From: Theobroma cacao | Taxonomy: Eukaryota; Streptophyta; Magnoliopsida; Malvales; Malvaceae | NCBI RefSeq assembly: GCF_000208745.1 | Contig: NC_030855.1 | Coordinates: forward strand, 20,533,587 to 20,597,586 | Reading direction: 5' to 3' | DNA: 64,000 bases | Shown: in pieces, positions 11,029 to 23,443 of the stretch | Layout: each line of letters begins with the position of its first letter | How positions within the stretch are numbered: the stretch's first letter is position 1 | Made by a program: the position numbers and the translations under genes | The notes under the pieces: model-generated | Databases searched by the model: none | What the model was told of the DNA's origin: nothing | What the model saw: the letters and a program-made list of their open reading frames with translations, nothing else

Positions 11029-11890
11029 TGACTACCGCATTCGTCGTATCAACTGTTTAGATGTTTGAAGCTTGCACAGCAAGGCCATTCCAATTACTTA
11101 TTTCTTTTAAGCAACATGCCATCCTTGACATTGATTTTAATAATGGAAAACTAAAGATTGCCCTTCATTTTCTCCCAAAGCATACGTTTTCACATCCATA
11201 GGTTTTCCAAATCAAATTTTACATATTTTTAAAGAAAGAAGAATGGGGATTTGATGATGAAGAGGATCATCATTCCTGGAATGCAGCACTCCAAGTTGTA
11301 TTTGCTAATGCAATGCATGAAGAGTGATTTAGTTTCCTAGACAAATCCTGCCACATAATGGAAGAGAAAATTATTTAACATCTTATGTAGAGATGTAAAC
11401 AAATAAGACATCTATTTCTTTTTAGAATACTTTTCATAAATGGGCCTGAGTCATAAGGCATTTTTAAGAATGGTGCTCCCTCTAATTTTATCTGTTTTTA
11501 GTCAAGAGAAAAAAAATTGGACAAAATTGTCCTTAATGAAACCGATCTATTTACTAGGCTTCGCGCCTCAATCCAAAACCTATTAATGGGTCAAGTATGT
11601 TTAGGTTTGCGCCTCAAACTGATTTATATTTTTTTAGCTTTTCTCATCAAACTATTCATCTTTGGAGTATTCTTTAACAGAAAAAAAAAACGTTTAAGCA
11701 TTTTGAGCATTTTGGAGTAATTTTTGATACATGAAGAAAATCTGTGAGTTTTGAGCATTTTTAAACATTTTAGAGTGATTTTTGATATATGAAGAAAAAC
11801 TTTTAAACATTTTGAGCATTCATATTTGTTAATTATGTTGTTAAATGGAATATGGTGTATTGTTTGAAGTTGTTGATCTTGTTAAATGGG
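11029..11890. other. Spacer before the minisatellite
   Basis: AT-rich and without an identifiable gene. The segment from about 11500 ('tttttagtcaagag...ggacaaaattgtcc') may be the left end of the element that carries the minisatellite, because related words ('gtcaagtca..caaaattgacc') recur near 13140-13190. The inverted match is too weak to prove ends. Confidence 0.35.
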
Positions 11891-12575
11891 ATTAAGTAGT
11901 TTTGGTGATTTTTGAGAATTATGTGATTAGTTTTTAGACATTGCGTGACTGACTTTGAATATTACGTGACTAAATTTGGGCATTACGTGACTGATTTTTG
12001 ATAAAGCATTGCGTGACTAGTTTTTGATAAAGCATTGCGTGACTAGTTTTTGATAAGGAATTACGTGACTATTTAATAGGCATTGCGTGACTAGTTTTTG
12101 ATAAGGTATTGCATGACTAGTTTATGATAAAGCATTACGTGACTAGTTGATAGGCATTGCGTGACTAACTTAAGGCATTGTGTGACTAGTTTCTGATAAG
12201 GCATTATGTGACTAGTTGATAGGTATTACGTGACTAACTTTAGACATTGCGTGACTAGTTTTTGATAAGGTATTGTGTGATTAATTTCTGATAAGACATT
12301 GCATAACTAGTTGATGGGCATTGCGTGACTTGTTAGTAAAGTATTGCGTGACTTGTTAGTAAAGTATTGCGTAACTTGTTAGCAAAACATTGTGTGACTT
12401 GTTAGTAAAGCATTGCGCGACTTGTTAGTAAAGCATTGCGCGACTTGTTAGTAAAGCATTACGTGACTTAGGCATTGCTTAAAAATCAGTCACGTAATGC
12501 CTAAAACCAATCACGTAATGACTAAAAACTAGTCACACGATGATTAAGTCACGCAATACCTAAAAATCAGTAAAC
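11890..12575. repeat. Minisatellite with core GCATTGCGTGACT and inverted end
   Basis: More than twenty imperfect units share a 13-base core (g/t)cATT(g/a)CGTGACT, joined by variable 8-20 base linkers such as 'agtttttgataaag' and 'tgttagtaaa'. Units on the left use the 'gtttttgataa' linker, and units from about 12315 to 12465 use 'tgttagtaaag' in a tight array. At about 12486-12570 the core appears in the opposite orientation (AGTCACGTAATGCC) four times, so the array ends in a fold-back. Nearly every unit carries one CpG, often decayed to TG or CA. Confidence 0.85.
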
Positions 12576-14401
12576 TCAATTTTGGGTTATATGAATAAAC
12601 CAATAAACTCAAAAACCTAAAACATATATATATTTTTTTGCTAAACCATGAAATTGTGCATTTCCATAAAAGATAGATTACAAAACTCCATAACCCTCCA
12701 AAGCAAGAGCAACTATCGAGAGGTTTTGCTCACTCCCCTTATATAAAAATAAAATATACTCTTTTTACAAAATATTCTCTGAACAATTTAAACTCAAAAT
12801 CAAAAAAAAAAAAGAAAATCCCTATCAAACATACTTAACAATCATCCCAATTCCAAACACAATAAAACCATGAACCACCATAGAACCCATCAAACATATT
12901 TTAGCTGTTCTTTCTCTCTGAGCAAAATCGCTGTTTATCGCCCTTAAAAACTTCAAGATCCACCATCAAAAAAATAAAACAAAATAAGAAAAAGCTTGAT
13001 GTCATATCTGCAAATTGGATGGCGAGATAGACATATTTAAGCAGAGAGAGAAATTAATATTTAATTTTAAAATTTTTATCTGGATGACGAGAGAAAGAAA
13101 ACTGAAACCATCTTAATTTGTCTGAAATTGTTTAAAAGGTATTATTGTCAAGTCATACTCAAAATTGACCAAAAATAGTTAAAATTATAAAAAATGATAT
13201 TTTTGAATTGAACTTACCAGGAGGATTATTTTTCACAATTTTTTCTTCTTTTTAAGTACCCAACTTCATATTCGTCAAGAAAATATCCAAACTTTATCAA
13301 AATACGAAAATTTTTATGTCAATGTAGCTATATATATTTATCATTACGTTATTGCTTCACCATATTTTAATATTTATTCTTTCTACAAGGTTTTTTCTTT
13401 TGAAAAAGAGAAATCATCCCAAGGAAAAGAATAGTGATAATCTTTTTCCAACTTGGTAGTTAATATATCTCTTAAAAAAAAGGAAAGTAGAAATCATTCT
13501 TTTTAGATTAAGGAGTGAAAATAAGAATCAATGTTTGAATTGGTCTTTCTATATACCGTCTCCATTCAATGGTTTTGATACTTGTACTTCAATTTAACGA
13601 TTTTAATTTTTATACATTTATTAAAAGTTATTCCAAGTCAATTGATAATAAAATTAATATTTTTATTTTAACTTGAATGACGTGACATTTGATCTTAATT
13701 TGACATATTTAGGTGGATTAATTTTTTGTTATGGGAAATATGCTTGTTTAAAAAAACTATATTTTATTAAAATCAAATAACAATTAATATTTTTAGATAA
13801 AGTATTTTTAATTCAAAATAGAGTCTATTTATCTTAAGGTGTACCATATGAAAAATTATTTAAGTTGGCATGTCAGGTCATCAATAAAAATATCACACTA
13901 TGAAAATTTACCTATAATATTTTAACACCATAAAAAATTGCCTTTAAATCAATTTTTGATAAAAATTTAAGAATTAAATTAGGCAAAATTACAATAAAAA
14001 GATTAAACGCGCAGAATTGAAATGCTAGATGGCCTACTACAATTTTTTTTTTTTTTAAAAAAGCAGCTTATTGGTGCAAAATTAGCCATACAGACTCAAA
14101 AGATAACGCCCATGATCCAAAGTTGACCTTTTATTAATGTCTAATATACAAACCCACACGGCCTACAAGGCCCGATGCGGAGTTTGGGTCATTATGTCTG
14201 CTTAGAGCCCATGACCAAATATGAGGTCATTGTAATGATATAAAATATGATAATGATACTGCTACCAATCTTAAAATATGCAATTCAGGTTACCCTTTTC
14301 CTAGAGATTTATTGCATTTGCTCATGCAATAACATTATAACAAGGGGCAAATAGTTCCCATAAACAAATTATCATAACCTCAGGACATCATATTTATTAA
14401 A
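12576..14401. other. AT-rich intergenic DNA
   Basis: No gene was found. It contains long T or A runs and the 3' flank of the next GDSL gene. The segment to about 13200 may belong to the element hosting the minisatellite. Confidence 0.5.
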
Positions 14402-15942
14402 TCAAAGGTTGATTAGTGTTCTAAGATTGTGAGGCCGTGTGACATTGGGATCAGTTGCACTCCACATTAGCTCTGCTAATTGCTGGTTGGCCTTTCCAGT
14501 GAGATGGTAACCGTCAAAGAACACATATTCATTAGGATTTTCACATAATTCATAGTCTGTGACTCCCCCTCTTCCTCCACAGCTCAAAATTCCTCTGTAC
14601 TGACCACTCCCGCAACATGCCATCTTCACCTCGTTGAAACCTTCAAACCCACAAAGCACAAAGATATTTTGGAATAAGGTTTAAACATTTTGACATAAGA
14701 ATGATGGGGAAGATGGTATATTGACATACCATATTTTGAAGGATCGTTTATTCTTTCACTGAGGGAACTGTAAAAATTGAAATTTGTATATTTGAATCCT
14801 TTTAGTTGCCTCTCTAGCTCTTGGAGGGCTAAGGAAAGTTCTCTGTTATGTAGCTCAGCTAGTGCTGTTGCTTCCTCAAAGCACGAGCCATTGCTCCCTT
14901 GGTCAAGTATTTTTACGAATGGTATACAACCTAGTGGCTCCACATTTACAAACCCAAATTTCCTTCCTCCTTTCTCATACAATTCCTAAGACATTAAATT
15001 TGACCATAGATTAGTTAATTGATAAAAGACAGAGAATGGAATGAAATTTAGGTAAACTAAATCTCTTTTATTACCTTGATTGTGACTGTCAGATTACCAA
15101 TCACCATCCCCACATATTCTTCTTTAGAGTAGGTCTGAAACACAGTAGCGTTTGGATAGAAAGGGACTAAGTAATCATTCCTTCCAATGCTAATTAAGTA
15201 AACAGCTTTCGAAAGCAATGATTTGGCTTCTGCATCACCTAGTTTCTGCATCAACTGTTTCTCTACATCCTCGAAAAAAATTAGCTGAGTCGTGAGATCA
15301 ATTGGATGGAGCTGGAAAGAAACCACAAGGGCAAAGGGAAAAGTTTGAGCTTATTTATATAGAATTAGTAAACAAACCTAATCATAACCAAAAGTCAAAA
15401 CATATATAGTAGCCTCAAAGGTAGCGAAACTATTGCTTTTTAAGACGATTAAGAACAGCCACATACCAATTCTCGATGAGTTTCAACCAGAGCACCAGCT
15501 CCACTTGATGCAAAATTCACTCCATAAGTAAAATCATGAATGCCAGGTTGTAAATAAGGCAGAACATATGGTGCTTTTGCATACTCAGCTGCAATAAATC
15601 ACCCAAGGACAACTTAGTTACTTGAGTAACATTGTTTGTCTTCGAATATGACTGAGAAAAAAAAAAAAAAAAAGAAGCATCCTAAAATGTCTTACCAATA
15701 AAATCAGGAATCAGAAGCCCATCTGAAAATCTTCCCGAGGGGTACTTGATATAGGTTTCCCCATAGGGCTGGTAATTTGCCTGGGCAGTGGTGTTGATGT
15801 AGTTATTATTCCCAGAATCAAATATCGAATCCCCGAAGATGAACAAGGTAACATGATTTTCAGGCAGGCAATGGCAGCTAATTAGAGTGAGAAAGCTTGT
15901 GCATGAAAAGAAGAGGATGATATGAAACCTTAAATTTGCCAT
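14402..15942 (-). CDS. GDSL esterase/lipase, GLIP type (intact)
   Basis: Five exons: 15696-15942, 15467-15588, 15075-15311, 14730-14985 and 14402-14640. They give 366 residues. Exons 1, 2 and 4 have the same lengths as in the sister genes. I chose the ATG at 15942 because it aligns with the starts of the sister genes; the TATA box at 15982-15989 would place transcription start close to an in-frame ATG at 15960. A signal peptide is followed by IFGDSIFD with Ser39, GxND with Asn168, and FFDGYH with Asp330/His333. All catalytic positions are present, so it should be an active secreted SGNH hydrolase. Exon 3 is two codons longer at its start (LHPIDL instead of VIDL). The order of the genes suggests tandem duplication. 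Confidence 0.92.
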
Positions 15943-15981
15943 ATTCTGTTTATGTTGCAATTTTTTGGTTAGGTCAATGGG

Positions 15982-15989
15982 TATTTATA
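15982..15989 (-). promoter_or_regulatory. TATA box of the GDSL gene at 14402-15942
   Basis: TATAAATA on the minus strand, 40 bp before the chosen ATG. It is the same octamer as at 8602-8609. Confidence 0.6.
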
Positions 15990-17079
15990 GGGTTCGCAAT
16001 TCAAGTAGTACATCCGAAGAATAAAAGAAACATTTATATATGAACACTAGGCAGATTTGAATAAGTACAATCAATCTTAGCGGAAAATGGGGATTAATGC
16101 CTGTGCTAGAAAGCATTATATATAAGGTCAGATCAATAATCTACAGAATCAAACATTTGATTCGGGCAATGATCTGATCTCATTAGCTGACATTTCGTAA
16201 TTAAAATGATTCAGACTGATGGTTTATACATAGAATCAAATTGTGAAGATTTTCACAAGTTTGGTCATAAGAAAATACAATTATTTTATAGAAACACGTT
16301 AAACTTAAGAATGCTCTCGGATGGTGTGGAGTGTTTTCTTGGACAATCACAAAACTCAGACCTTATCTTAAGAAAATAGTACACGTTAAACTTACGAAAA
16401 TAGTATTATTTTACTTGTCCTTGCTCATCAACAAAAGAAAATAAAATATCCTTCTCCACAGTGTCAATGTTTTACAATGACAAAAGCCAAGGAAAAAACA
16501 ATTAACGGAGGCACAAACTGATGATGGTGACAGCACTTTATCTTCATAAAGAAGAAGACTCCTCCAAAGTCAAATCCTCCTCTAAAATTAGCCATTCAAA
16601 AAAGAGAGGAATTTGGCAAAGGACTGCCACAAAAATGGAATTTAACAGCTGGTGCCTGCCTCCTTCAATGTATCAGAAACTCAGACATGTCTTGAAGGTT
16701 GTTCTTGGTAGGTGGTGATGTGAGATAACACAATACTCTCCAAAATATTTGGTAAACGCCATTGATGCCGGTGAAATTAGCCAGCACTGCCTAACTAACA
16801 TCCCACACGGTTAAATATACCAGGACCAGGTGACAGCTAATTCCATTATATCCAACGTTTTACTGACCATTTTATTTATAATTTGCCACTCGTATATGGG
16901 AACAATTAGGAGTTATTCCTCGACCAAATCCAATCAGATTTTGCCCCTAAAAACAATTATAAAGGAAAAGAACCAAAACATATTCTTATATATCCTCTGA
17001 TAAATTATATGGATTAGAATCCATGTATTTACACACATTTTTGTTAAAAAAGAAAAGATAAATTCTTGTTTTCAAGGTG
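15990..17079. other. Intergenic spacer between two GDSL genes
   Basis: No convincing gene was found. A 65-codon plus-strand frame at 16521-16718 has no recognisable motif. The region includes the upstream DNA of the GDSL gene at 14402-15942. Confidence 0.45.
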
Positions 17080-17087
17080 GATAGGAC

Positions 17088-17288
17088 TAGTGGTGGCATT
17101 AGATTTTTAGGTTTGAGAGGGTAAAAATAAAAAATTTAATATTTGAGGGGATGAAATTATAAAATTTGTTAAAAAATAAGAATAAAATTATAAATATTTA
17201 AAACAAAAACAAAGAAAATATTATAAATTTTTGAAATTTTTGGGATGCGTGGGCCCCGCTGGCCCCTGCCTCCCTCCCTCCGCCTCTG
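17088..17288. mobile_element. hAT-type MITE, 201 bp, with 8-bp target duplication
   Basis: The left end reads TAGTGGTGGC and the right end, inverted, CAGAGGCGG, giving short imperfect terminal inverted repeats. The flanks GATAGGAC (17080-17087) and GATAAGAC (17289-17296) form an 8-bp target-site duplication with one mismatch, as expected for hAT elements. The GC-rich right end (GGGCCCCGCTGGCCCCTGCC) resembles the left end of the larger hAT remnant at about 51505-52362. The left end resembles that remnant's right end in inverted orientation, so both belong to one family. It lies 34 bp beyond the stop codon of the next GDSL gene, probably inside its 3' UTR. Confidence 0.75.
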
Positions 17289-17321
17289 GATAAGACCTTC
17301 TCTTAAAGAATTCTCTGTTGC

Positions 17322-20300
17322 TTAATTAATCCGGAATAGTTTCCTCAGATTGTACGGTCCAACATCACGAGAATTGCTTGTTCCACTCCACATTTGATCT
17401 GCCAGTTGTTTGTAAATCTTTTCGGTGAGATGGAAGGAGTCCCAAAACACATAATCATTGGGATCCTTACAAAGCTGAAATTCCTTCACTCTCCTTTGTC
17501 CCCCACAGCTGAATACTCCTCTATACTGCCCCGTTCCACAGCAAGCTGCCTCCCCTTCCTTGAAACCTTCATGAAACCAAAATTTCCACCCAATTAATTG
17601 CAATTCCTTTTGCTTGTATTCAGTAAAAATTTTTCTCGGGAAACAAACATATAATTTTCATTTGCAGCAGTTTCCTTATCTATTGTGTAATTTCCATTCC
17701 AAAATTATGATACTCCAACCTAATAAAAAATGACTAGGCTTTAGAACTTAAGCTCGGCTCTTTGGGCCTAGTTTGACATTGCTGTTGCAACCAAAAGCAG
17801 CTTTTGAAAGATGAAAACGCAATCCCAAACGAGGGGTAAGAACCTTTTAGAGACGAGGTTATCATTGACCCCTTAAAGCTTTGGACTAGAAGCTCTCAAG
17901 CTTACCAAGATCTCGAGGTTGCAAATACGTGATCATATATTCTGCCTTTTATCAAAAGGTCAGATCCCTCCAGTAGTTTTCTTTTTGACCAATCATAGTA
18001 TCTTTTTTGAGGAGTTCAACCAATAATCGATGTTCAATGTCTTTTTTTTTTTTTTTGTTTTTTTGACAGAATGTTCAATGCTTTTATTAAAAGTGTATGA
18101 TTATTTCAAACTTAAAAATTAAAAAAAAAAGGTCGAAAAGTGTCTATAAACAAATTTATTAAGGGAATTTTTATAAAAGAGAAAATATATATATATTCAA
18201 TATATATATTATCTCTTCTTAAATTTCGTGAGAATAATGTATTAATTAAATAAAAACATTTTTTAAAATAAAATTTTAACTAATTCTAAGGAGTGCCTAT
18301 ATGTACCTGTAAACGGGGCCAAAAAAAAAAAACAAATTAATCATGGATGTAGGTCAAAGGTCCCCTAGGATCAAGTGCACTAGGACAAAAGCTAGTTTTG
18401 AGTTATGCTTTGTGATTTTGCATGTTGTTTAATTTGAACGTACCATATTTGGAGGGATGGTGCATTCTTTGTCTGAGATTGCTGTTGAAGTCAAAAAGTG
18501 AATACTTGAACCCCTTCAATCGTTTTTCTAAGTCAAAGAGGAGCTTGGAAAGGGCTTTGTTGTGTAAGTTTGCAAGTGATGTTACTTCCTCCAAGCAGCT
18601 GCCATTGTTTTCAGACTTGATTATCCTCATTCCCGGAACGCAACCCAAATCCGGCAAGTTGATGAAGGCAAATTTTCGACCGCCTCTTGTATATATTTCC
18701 TGCCAAAATTAACACAAAAACATATATAGCATTTAATTACGACACAAGCTTTTACCACATTTTGTCCCACGAAGACAGAACAGGCAGATTCATACCCTAA
18801 AAAGCTAAAGAACTTTAAGCTTCCAATTTAGACAATATCTACCCTTCCATTTTTAATAATTGAGACAAGAAGAATTACTTACTTTAATGGTTGTTGTAAG
18901 GTTGCCGATTACCATCCCAACATATGTGGAGTCAAGGTAGTTGTTTAAGATAGTGGAATTGGTCAAGAAAGGGCTCATGTAATCATTGCTCCCAATGCTA
19001 AACAAGTAGACGGCTCTTGATATGGTCATCTTCGCTTCATCATTTCCTAATTTCTGCCTCAACCAACTCTCTACCTTGTTGTAGTAGCTTAGCTGTGTTT
19101 TGAGATCGATCACCTGAAAAGGGATAATTAATTGATCAGTAACCATTACACAAAAGTGGAGCTAGTATTCAACCCTGCTATCAAAATCTCCACAAAAATC
19201 GTGGTTGTACGTTTGAGACATCATTCGTTCTCTCTGGTCTCTTTATATATATATCCATGTTGACCTTAGGTTTCATGTACAAATTTCTTCTGATGTTTTG
19301 GTGAAGATGGGACAGGATACCAATAAGTTCATTTGGGCCTCACTTGATGTTTGACATATCAAAGGATACATTAGTGGACCCAAAACATTAGGTGCATCCA
19401 GCCAAATTAAAGTAAAATTTATCTCAAAATTTCACTTTGGCCACAAGGTTTTGGTCTGGATCGTCAGGACTATCTCCTGTTTCAAAACATTCACACCATA
19501 AAAGTCTTTTCTCCTAATCCTTCCCCCTTTTTAAAATTTTTCTCTCTGTTTCTTTTTATCCTTCTATGCTAAGTTGTTGAAGATAATGAAATGAATATTT
19601 GTTCCAGTGACTTAATAGCATTTTGAGTCAAGCATTGGATAAATATATGCAAACTGCCTATATACAGAGCAGGCAAAGAAAAACCACAATTAAGAAGGTG
19701 TTTAACAGAAGAAAAACATTCCTAAATGTGAGAGTGCTGTAGACAATTTCATTCCAGTAATGTATAAATATTCCGGAATGTATATAAAGAATGAAGAAAT
19801 GGGAAGGAAGAAGATAATACATACGAATCCTTGAAATGTCTCAGCTAGAGCACCTGCTCCAGCAGATGCAAAATTTACCCCAAGGTAATATTGTCGAAAC
19901 CCCGGTTGCAGAAATGGCGGGATCAATGGCAAGTTTGCATGTTTAGCTACAAAATAGAAAAAGCACAAATAAAAAATGTATACAAAGGTGAGACAAGAAG
20001 AAGATGTTAGGCAGAGAGAATATTTGTTGGTTAACCAAATTTGAACTTTGTACAAACAGTAAAAGCCACAAGAGAAGATTTTGCAAATCTCACCAATAAA
20101 GTCTGATACCAAACGCCCATCAGAAAACCTTCCGGTGGGAAACTTGAAATAAGTTTCTCCATAAGGCCAGAAATTTGCTTGGTCGAGAGTTGAGGTGTTG
20201 ACATAGTTGTTGTTGCCAACATCCAGAAATGAATCACCAAAGAGGAAGAAGGCCACCGCAGCCCTGGCATGCTTCTCTGGCAGCTGGGATTTCCCTCTGC

Positions 20301-20364
20301 AACGTGTTGCGGTGAGTGCTATATGAAGGAAGAGAATAAAGAAGAGAAAGCTTAGTCTAGCCAT
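17322..20364 (-). CDS. GDSL esterase/lipase, GLIP5-like (intact)
   Basis: Five exons: 20094-20364, 19825-19946, 18883-19113, 18444-18699 and 17322-17566. They give 374 residues. A signal peptide of about 23 residues is followed by FLFGDSFLDVGNNNY with Ser45, GSNDY with Asn174, and FWDSFHLTEK with Asp336/His339. The C-terminal wording (CGGQRRVKEFQLC, FWDSFHLTEK) is closer, from memory, to Arabidopsis GLIP5 than to the other copies here. GLIP5 is also next to a RAP2.12 gene there. Exon 1 is eight codons longer than in its neighbours, and intron 4 (877 bp) is much longer than theirs. The protein is a predicted secreted lipase/esterase whose substrate is unknown. Confidence 0.92.
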
Positions 20365-22725
20365 GATAAAATTCTTCTTTAGGGCTTCATTAATCTCACA
20401 GTTGCTGCCAAAATATATTGACTTTGTCTCTGTTTGATGTGAAAAGGACTAAACTATATATGTACCTGCTAGCAAGATGAGACCATATATAGTTTTTCAA
20501 ATGCAATGCGAACTAAGTTTTCCTCATTGCATTTAAACAGTGACTCGGAGATGATTAGTATATATGGACAAATTTTATAGTTAAGTTTGACCCAAGAGGA
20601 AAAGAAAAGATTCTAACAGCATATTTTTTGGTGAATTAATTTGGCTTTTCTGTTGTTTTTCTATAGTTTAATTACTTAATTTGCCAACATTTTCCACAGA
20701 AATGCAACATAGTTTAATTTATTACGCATGGGCCAAGACAGAATGAATCAGGGATCAGGAAAATAAAACATTAAAAAATGCAACTCAGCAATAAAAAGGA
20801 GACAGACTGCAAAGTTCCATGTGGCCAAAATTTTACAAACTAAAAACTCACATTAACCCGGCTGTTTTCTTCTGTTATAATCTGAACTGAACACGTGCCT
20901 CCTTTATGACTTACTCCTAGGTGAAAGAAAGAAAAATGTGTTTTACAAATAATTATATGGCCGCATCAATATTTGACTAAGCTAACATAAAATTAAATAT
21001 ATACAACAGTATTTAGTATTTTGATTAAATTAAATATTCAAGTCGGCCGATTTTGCGTTGTTTAATTAAGACAAAGTCTATGGTTCCCCCTTTCTTTTTA
21101 ATTTTCGTGGCAGTTGTGGCCATGATATGAAGGAGACATAAGGTAAGGGTGTTTGAATATAAATAATAATAAGAGATTTTGAGAAGGAAGCCAGGTAGGG
21201 AGGAAGATTGTTGAGAAACTTTTTGTCTAATGTCAAACGAATCCGTGATTGGGGAAGCACACATGACACATCCATCCAGCATTTGTATGAAGCACGTGTA
21301 CGAAAGTTCAAAAAGGCAGAAAGAAAAAGAATTCAATAGTTACGAATTTAGGAGGTGGGTATTTTTTTTTCCCTTGGGGATCGATTGTTGTTATTTAAGT
21401 TCAAAGCTATGAAGGTCAGCCTCCACCGCCTACATATTATTATTATTACTAAAGTGTTGAGGTTTATGCAACAAGGTTAATTTATATATATATATAATAT
21501 AATTGAATTTCCATGAAAATGTAAACTGGATTGTCTTGAATTTTGGATCAATTGATTTTCACTAATTTGTTTCTCTGGAAAATGGACCCTTGCATGCATC
21601 TTAATTAAAGCTCCTTAATTACTCTCATTAATATTTCATCACAACTGCTGATCATTTCGGTATCCTTTTTGTATAAATTTTCGCATGTTGCATGCCTTGC
21701 TTAATCAAAGTATAAGTGAGGCCTTCAAGAGCATTTCAAAGACACGTCAAGAAATATTTTAACATGAGATTTCTATGAATGAATCACTAGTGAAAAATCC
21801 ATTGCTTTTCACAGTACTTGCCACCAGCCCGTCATTCTCTTTATTTTCTCTAAAATACATCTATGTAGTTAAATCATCGTATGACAAGTTACTATGGTCC
21901 ATTGGTGGTAAGTACGTATGTGATGAAATTCAAGTTTATCTCCGAAGGTAATTATGGCTTAATTACTTGGTGATCATATTTAAACTTCACGGCCCAAGGC
22001 CTAGATTGGAATATTTTTACTTATGATGATGGCAAAGGCTAGCTAGACTACACGTCTAATTTGACTTATGTGTGTGTGTGTCTAACTCTATATACCCTTC
22101 CTATATCGGCTTCCTAACAGATAGACATGAGGTTCATCACCTTTCTATAATCTTTTTCTTTAGAGCCGAAAGAAAAAGGTAAGATTTTGATTGTGTATAG
22201 AGAAAATTTGCAACGGGGCAATCCCTTATTAAGAGGCCATCACAGTCCTCATAGATGTCAATGAAAGAATATCGAAAAAGGCGAATGTATGGGTGTGAAA
22301 TATAACCCAGATATTGTCCAAGTCAAGAAAGAAATATGTCAATAAATATGAACAGTTGAAACGTCAAATTAAGCTCGCAGGAAGAAATTCGATCTATGCG
22401 TTTAAGCTGTTGAATCTACAACATCTCTAGTAGAAGATGAAACTCGTGCTTGGTTCTTTGAGCTTTGAACTTGACTTTTTTTGCATGCAAAACATAGAAA
22501 TAGAGTATATGAGTAGGCCTGGGCTAAAGACGAGCTAGAGTGGAGTTAAGGTGGCCATATCAGTCCATTCAAATGGACAATGATCAAAGGAGGTGCGGGG
22601 TCCTTCCCTTGCTTATGAAAAATAAACAAGCTGAGGACAAATGCACTAAAGAAAAGAGAATACAATAATAGTATTTTGATTAGCTCTTTCATCGTTTCGA
22701 TTAATTTCCGGATCTATATATTAAC
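20365..22725. other. Intergenic, upstream of the GLIP5-like gene
   Basis: AT-rich, with small simple repeats: (TA)n near 21483-21497 and (TG)n near 22070-22081. The short open frames at 21025-21412 overlap each other on both strands and show no motif. No gene is supported. Confidence 0.45.
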
Positions 22726-22918
22726 ATAATTGTCAAATATTGGAAATTAAGATAGATGATGACCTCTTAGCAAAAAGTGGAAGATCACTTGAGACTCTAG
22801 TTTCTGTTGCAATGAATGACGTTGGGCGTCTCCACAAAGAAGCCAGCTGGAGTAGAGACGAGTTGCCAAACATGGAAAGCTGTGTTTTGGGGGATTTTAA
22901 TGCTGGATATATTTGCTG
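22726..22918 (+). other. Coding-like patch, unrecognised
   Basis: One plus-strand frame runs open for about 64 codons (HNCQILEIKIDDDLLAKSG..., then VAMNDVGRLHKEASW, then TGA). It has balanced amino-acid use quite unlike translated AT-rich spacer. No ATG-led gene, splice partners or known domain could be tied to it. It may be a lone exon or relic of a lost gene. Confidence 0.25.
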
Positions 22919-22919
22919 A

Positions 22920-23440
22920 CCAGTGGCAATTATCTGTAATAACTTTACTCTCCACAACTGTAACTGGTGGAACACGTTATTTTTTCAGTTATGATGCAGG
23001 TTGCTGATTGTGAATTTCTTGCTGGATTTGTAAGTGAAAATGGTGGATCAGACCTTAGTCATACATGATCTTTGAAATACATAGTAACTAGTAATTTACC
23101 CATGGTTCGCTGCAGGATTTTTTTTCAAAAAAAAAAATTGGAAATTATAATGAAAAGACATCATGGCTGGCTGATAATCATATCATGCTATTGATGTAAA
23201 AACTGTAAGATGAATTGAATCCTATGATTTCTTTTTTGATAAGATTGAGAATCAAATGCCTCCATGTCTTGATTTAGGAGGGCCAGGTGACAGGATTCCT
23301 TATATAAGCCATTAGCAAGGATCTTAATCTTCCTTAAGGAAGAAGAGACCGTCAGGCTATTTAGCCATTAGCAAATCACATCAACAAGAATCTTGTAGCT
23401 TCAGAAAAGGCAAACTTTCTTATCAAGAAAATCTCCGGTT
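22920..23440. other. Spacer and 3' flank of the LEA_2 gene
   Basis: No gene was seen. The part next to 23444 should contain the 3' UTR of the LEA_2 gene. Confidence 0.4.
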
Positions 23441-23443
23441 TTT

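Noticed and set aside
11890..12575. Regularly spaced repeats could suggest a CRISPR array.
   Set aside because: The linkers are related to each other and vary in length, the last units are inverted, and the window is plant nuclear DNA. It is a minisatellite.
15943..15960. Upstream ATG adding MQHKQN to the GDSL gene.
   Set aside because: It would lie too close to the TATA box and breaks the shared exon 1 length and the M-A-x-L-R start of the sister genes.
6914..20364. Each GDSL exon could be read as a separate small gene.
   Set aside because: Conserved exon lengths, matching GT/AG sites and phases join them into three complete five-exon genes.
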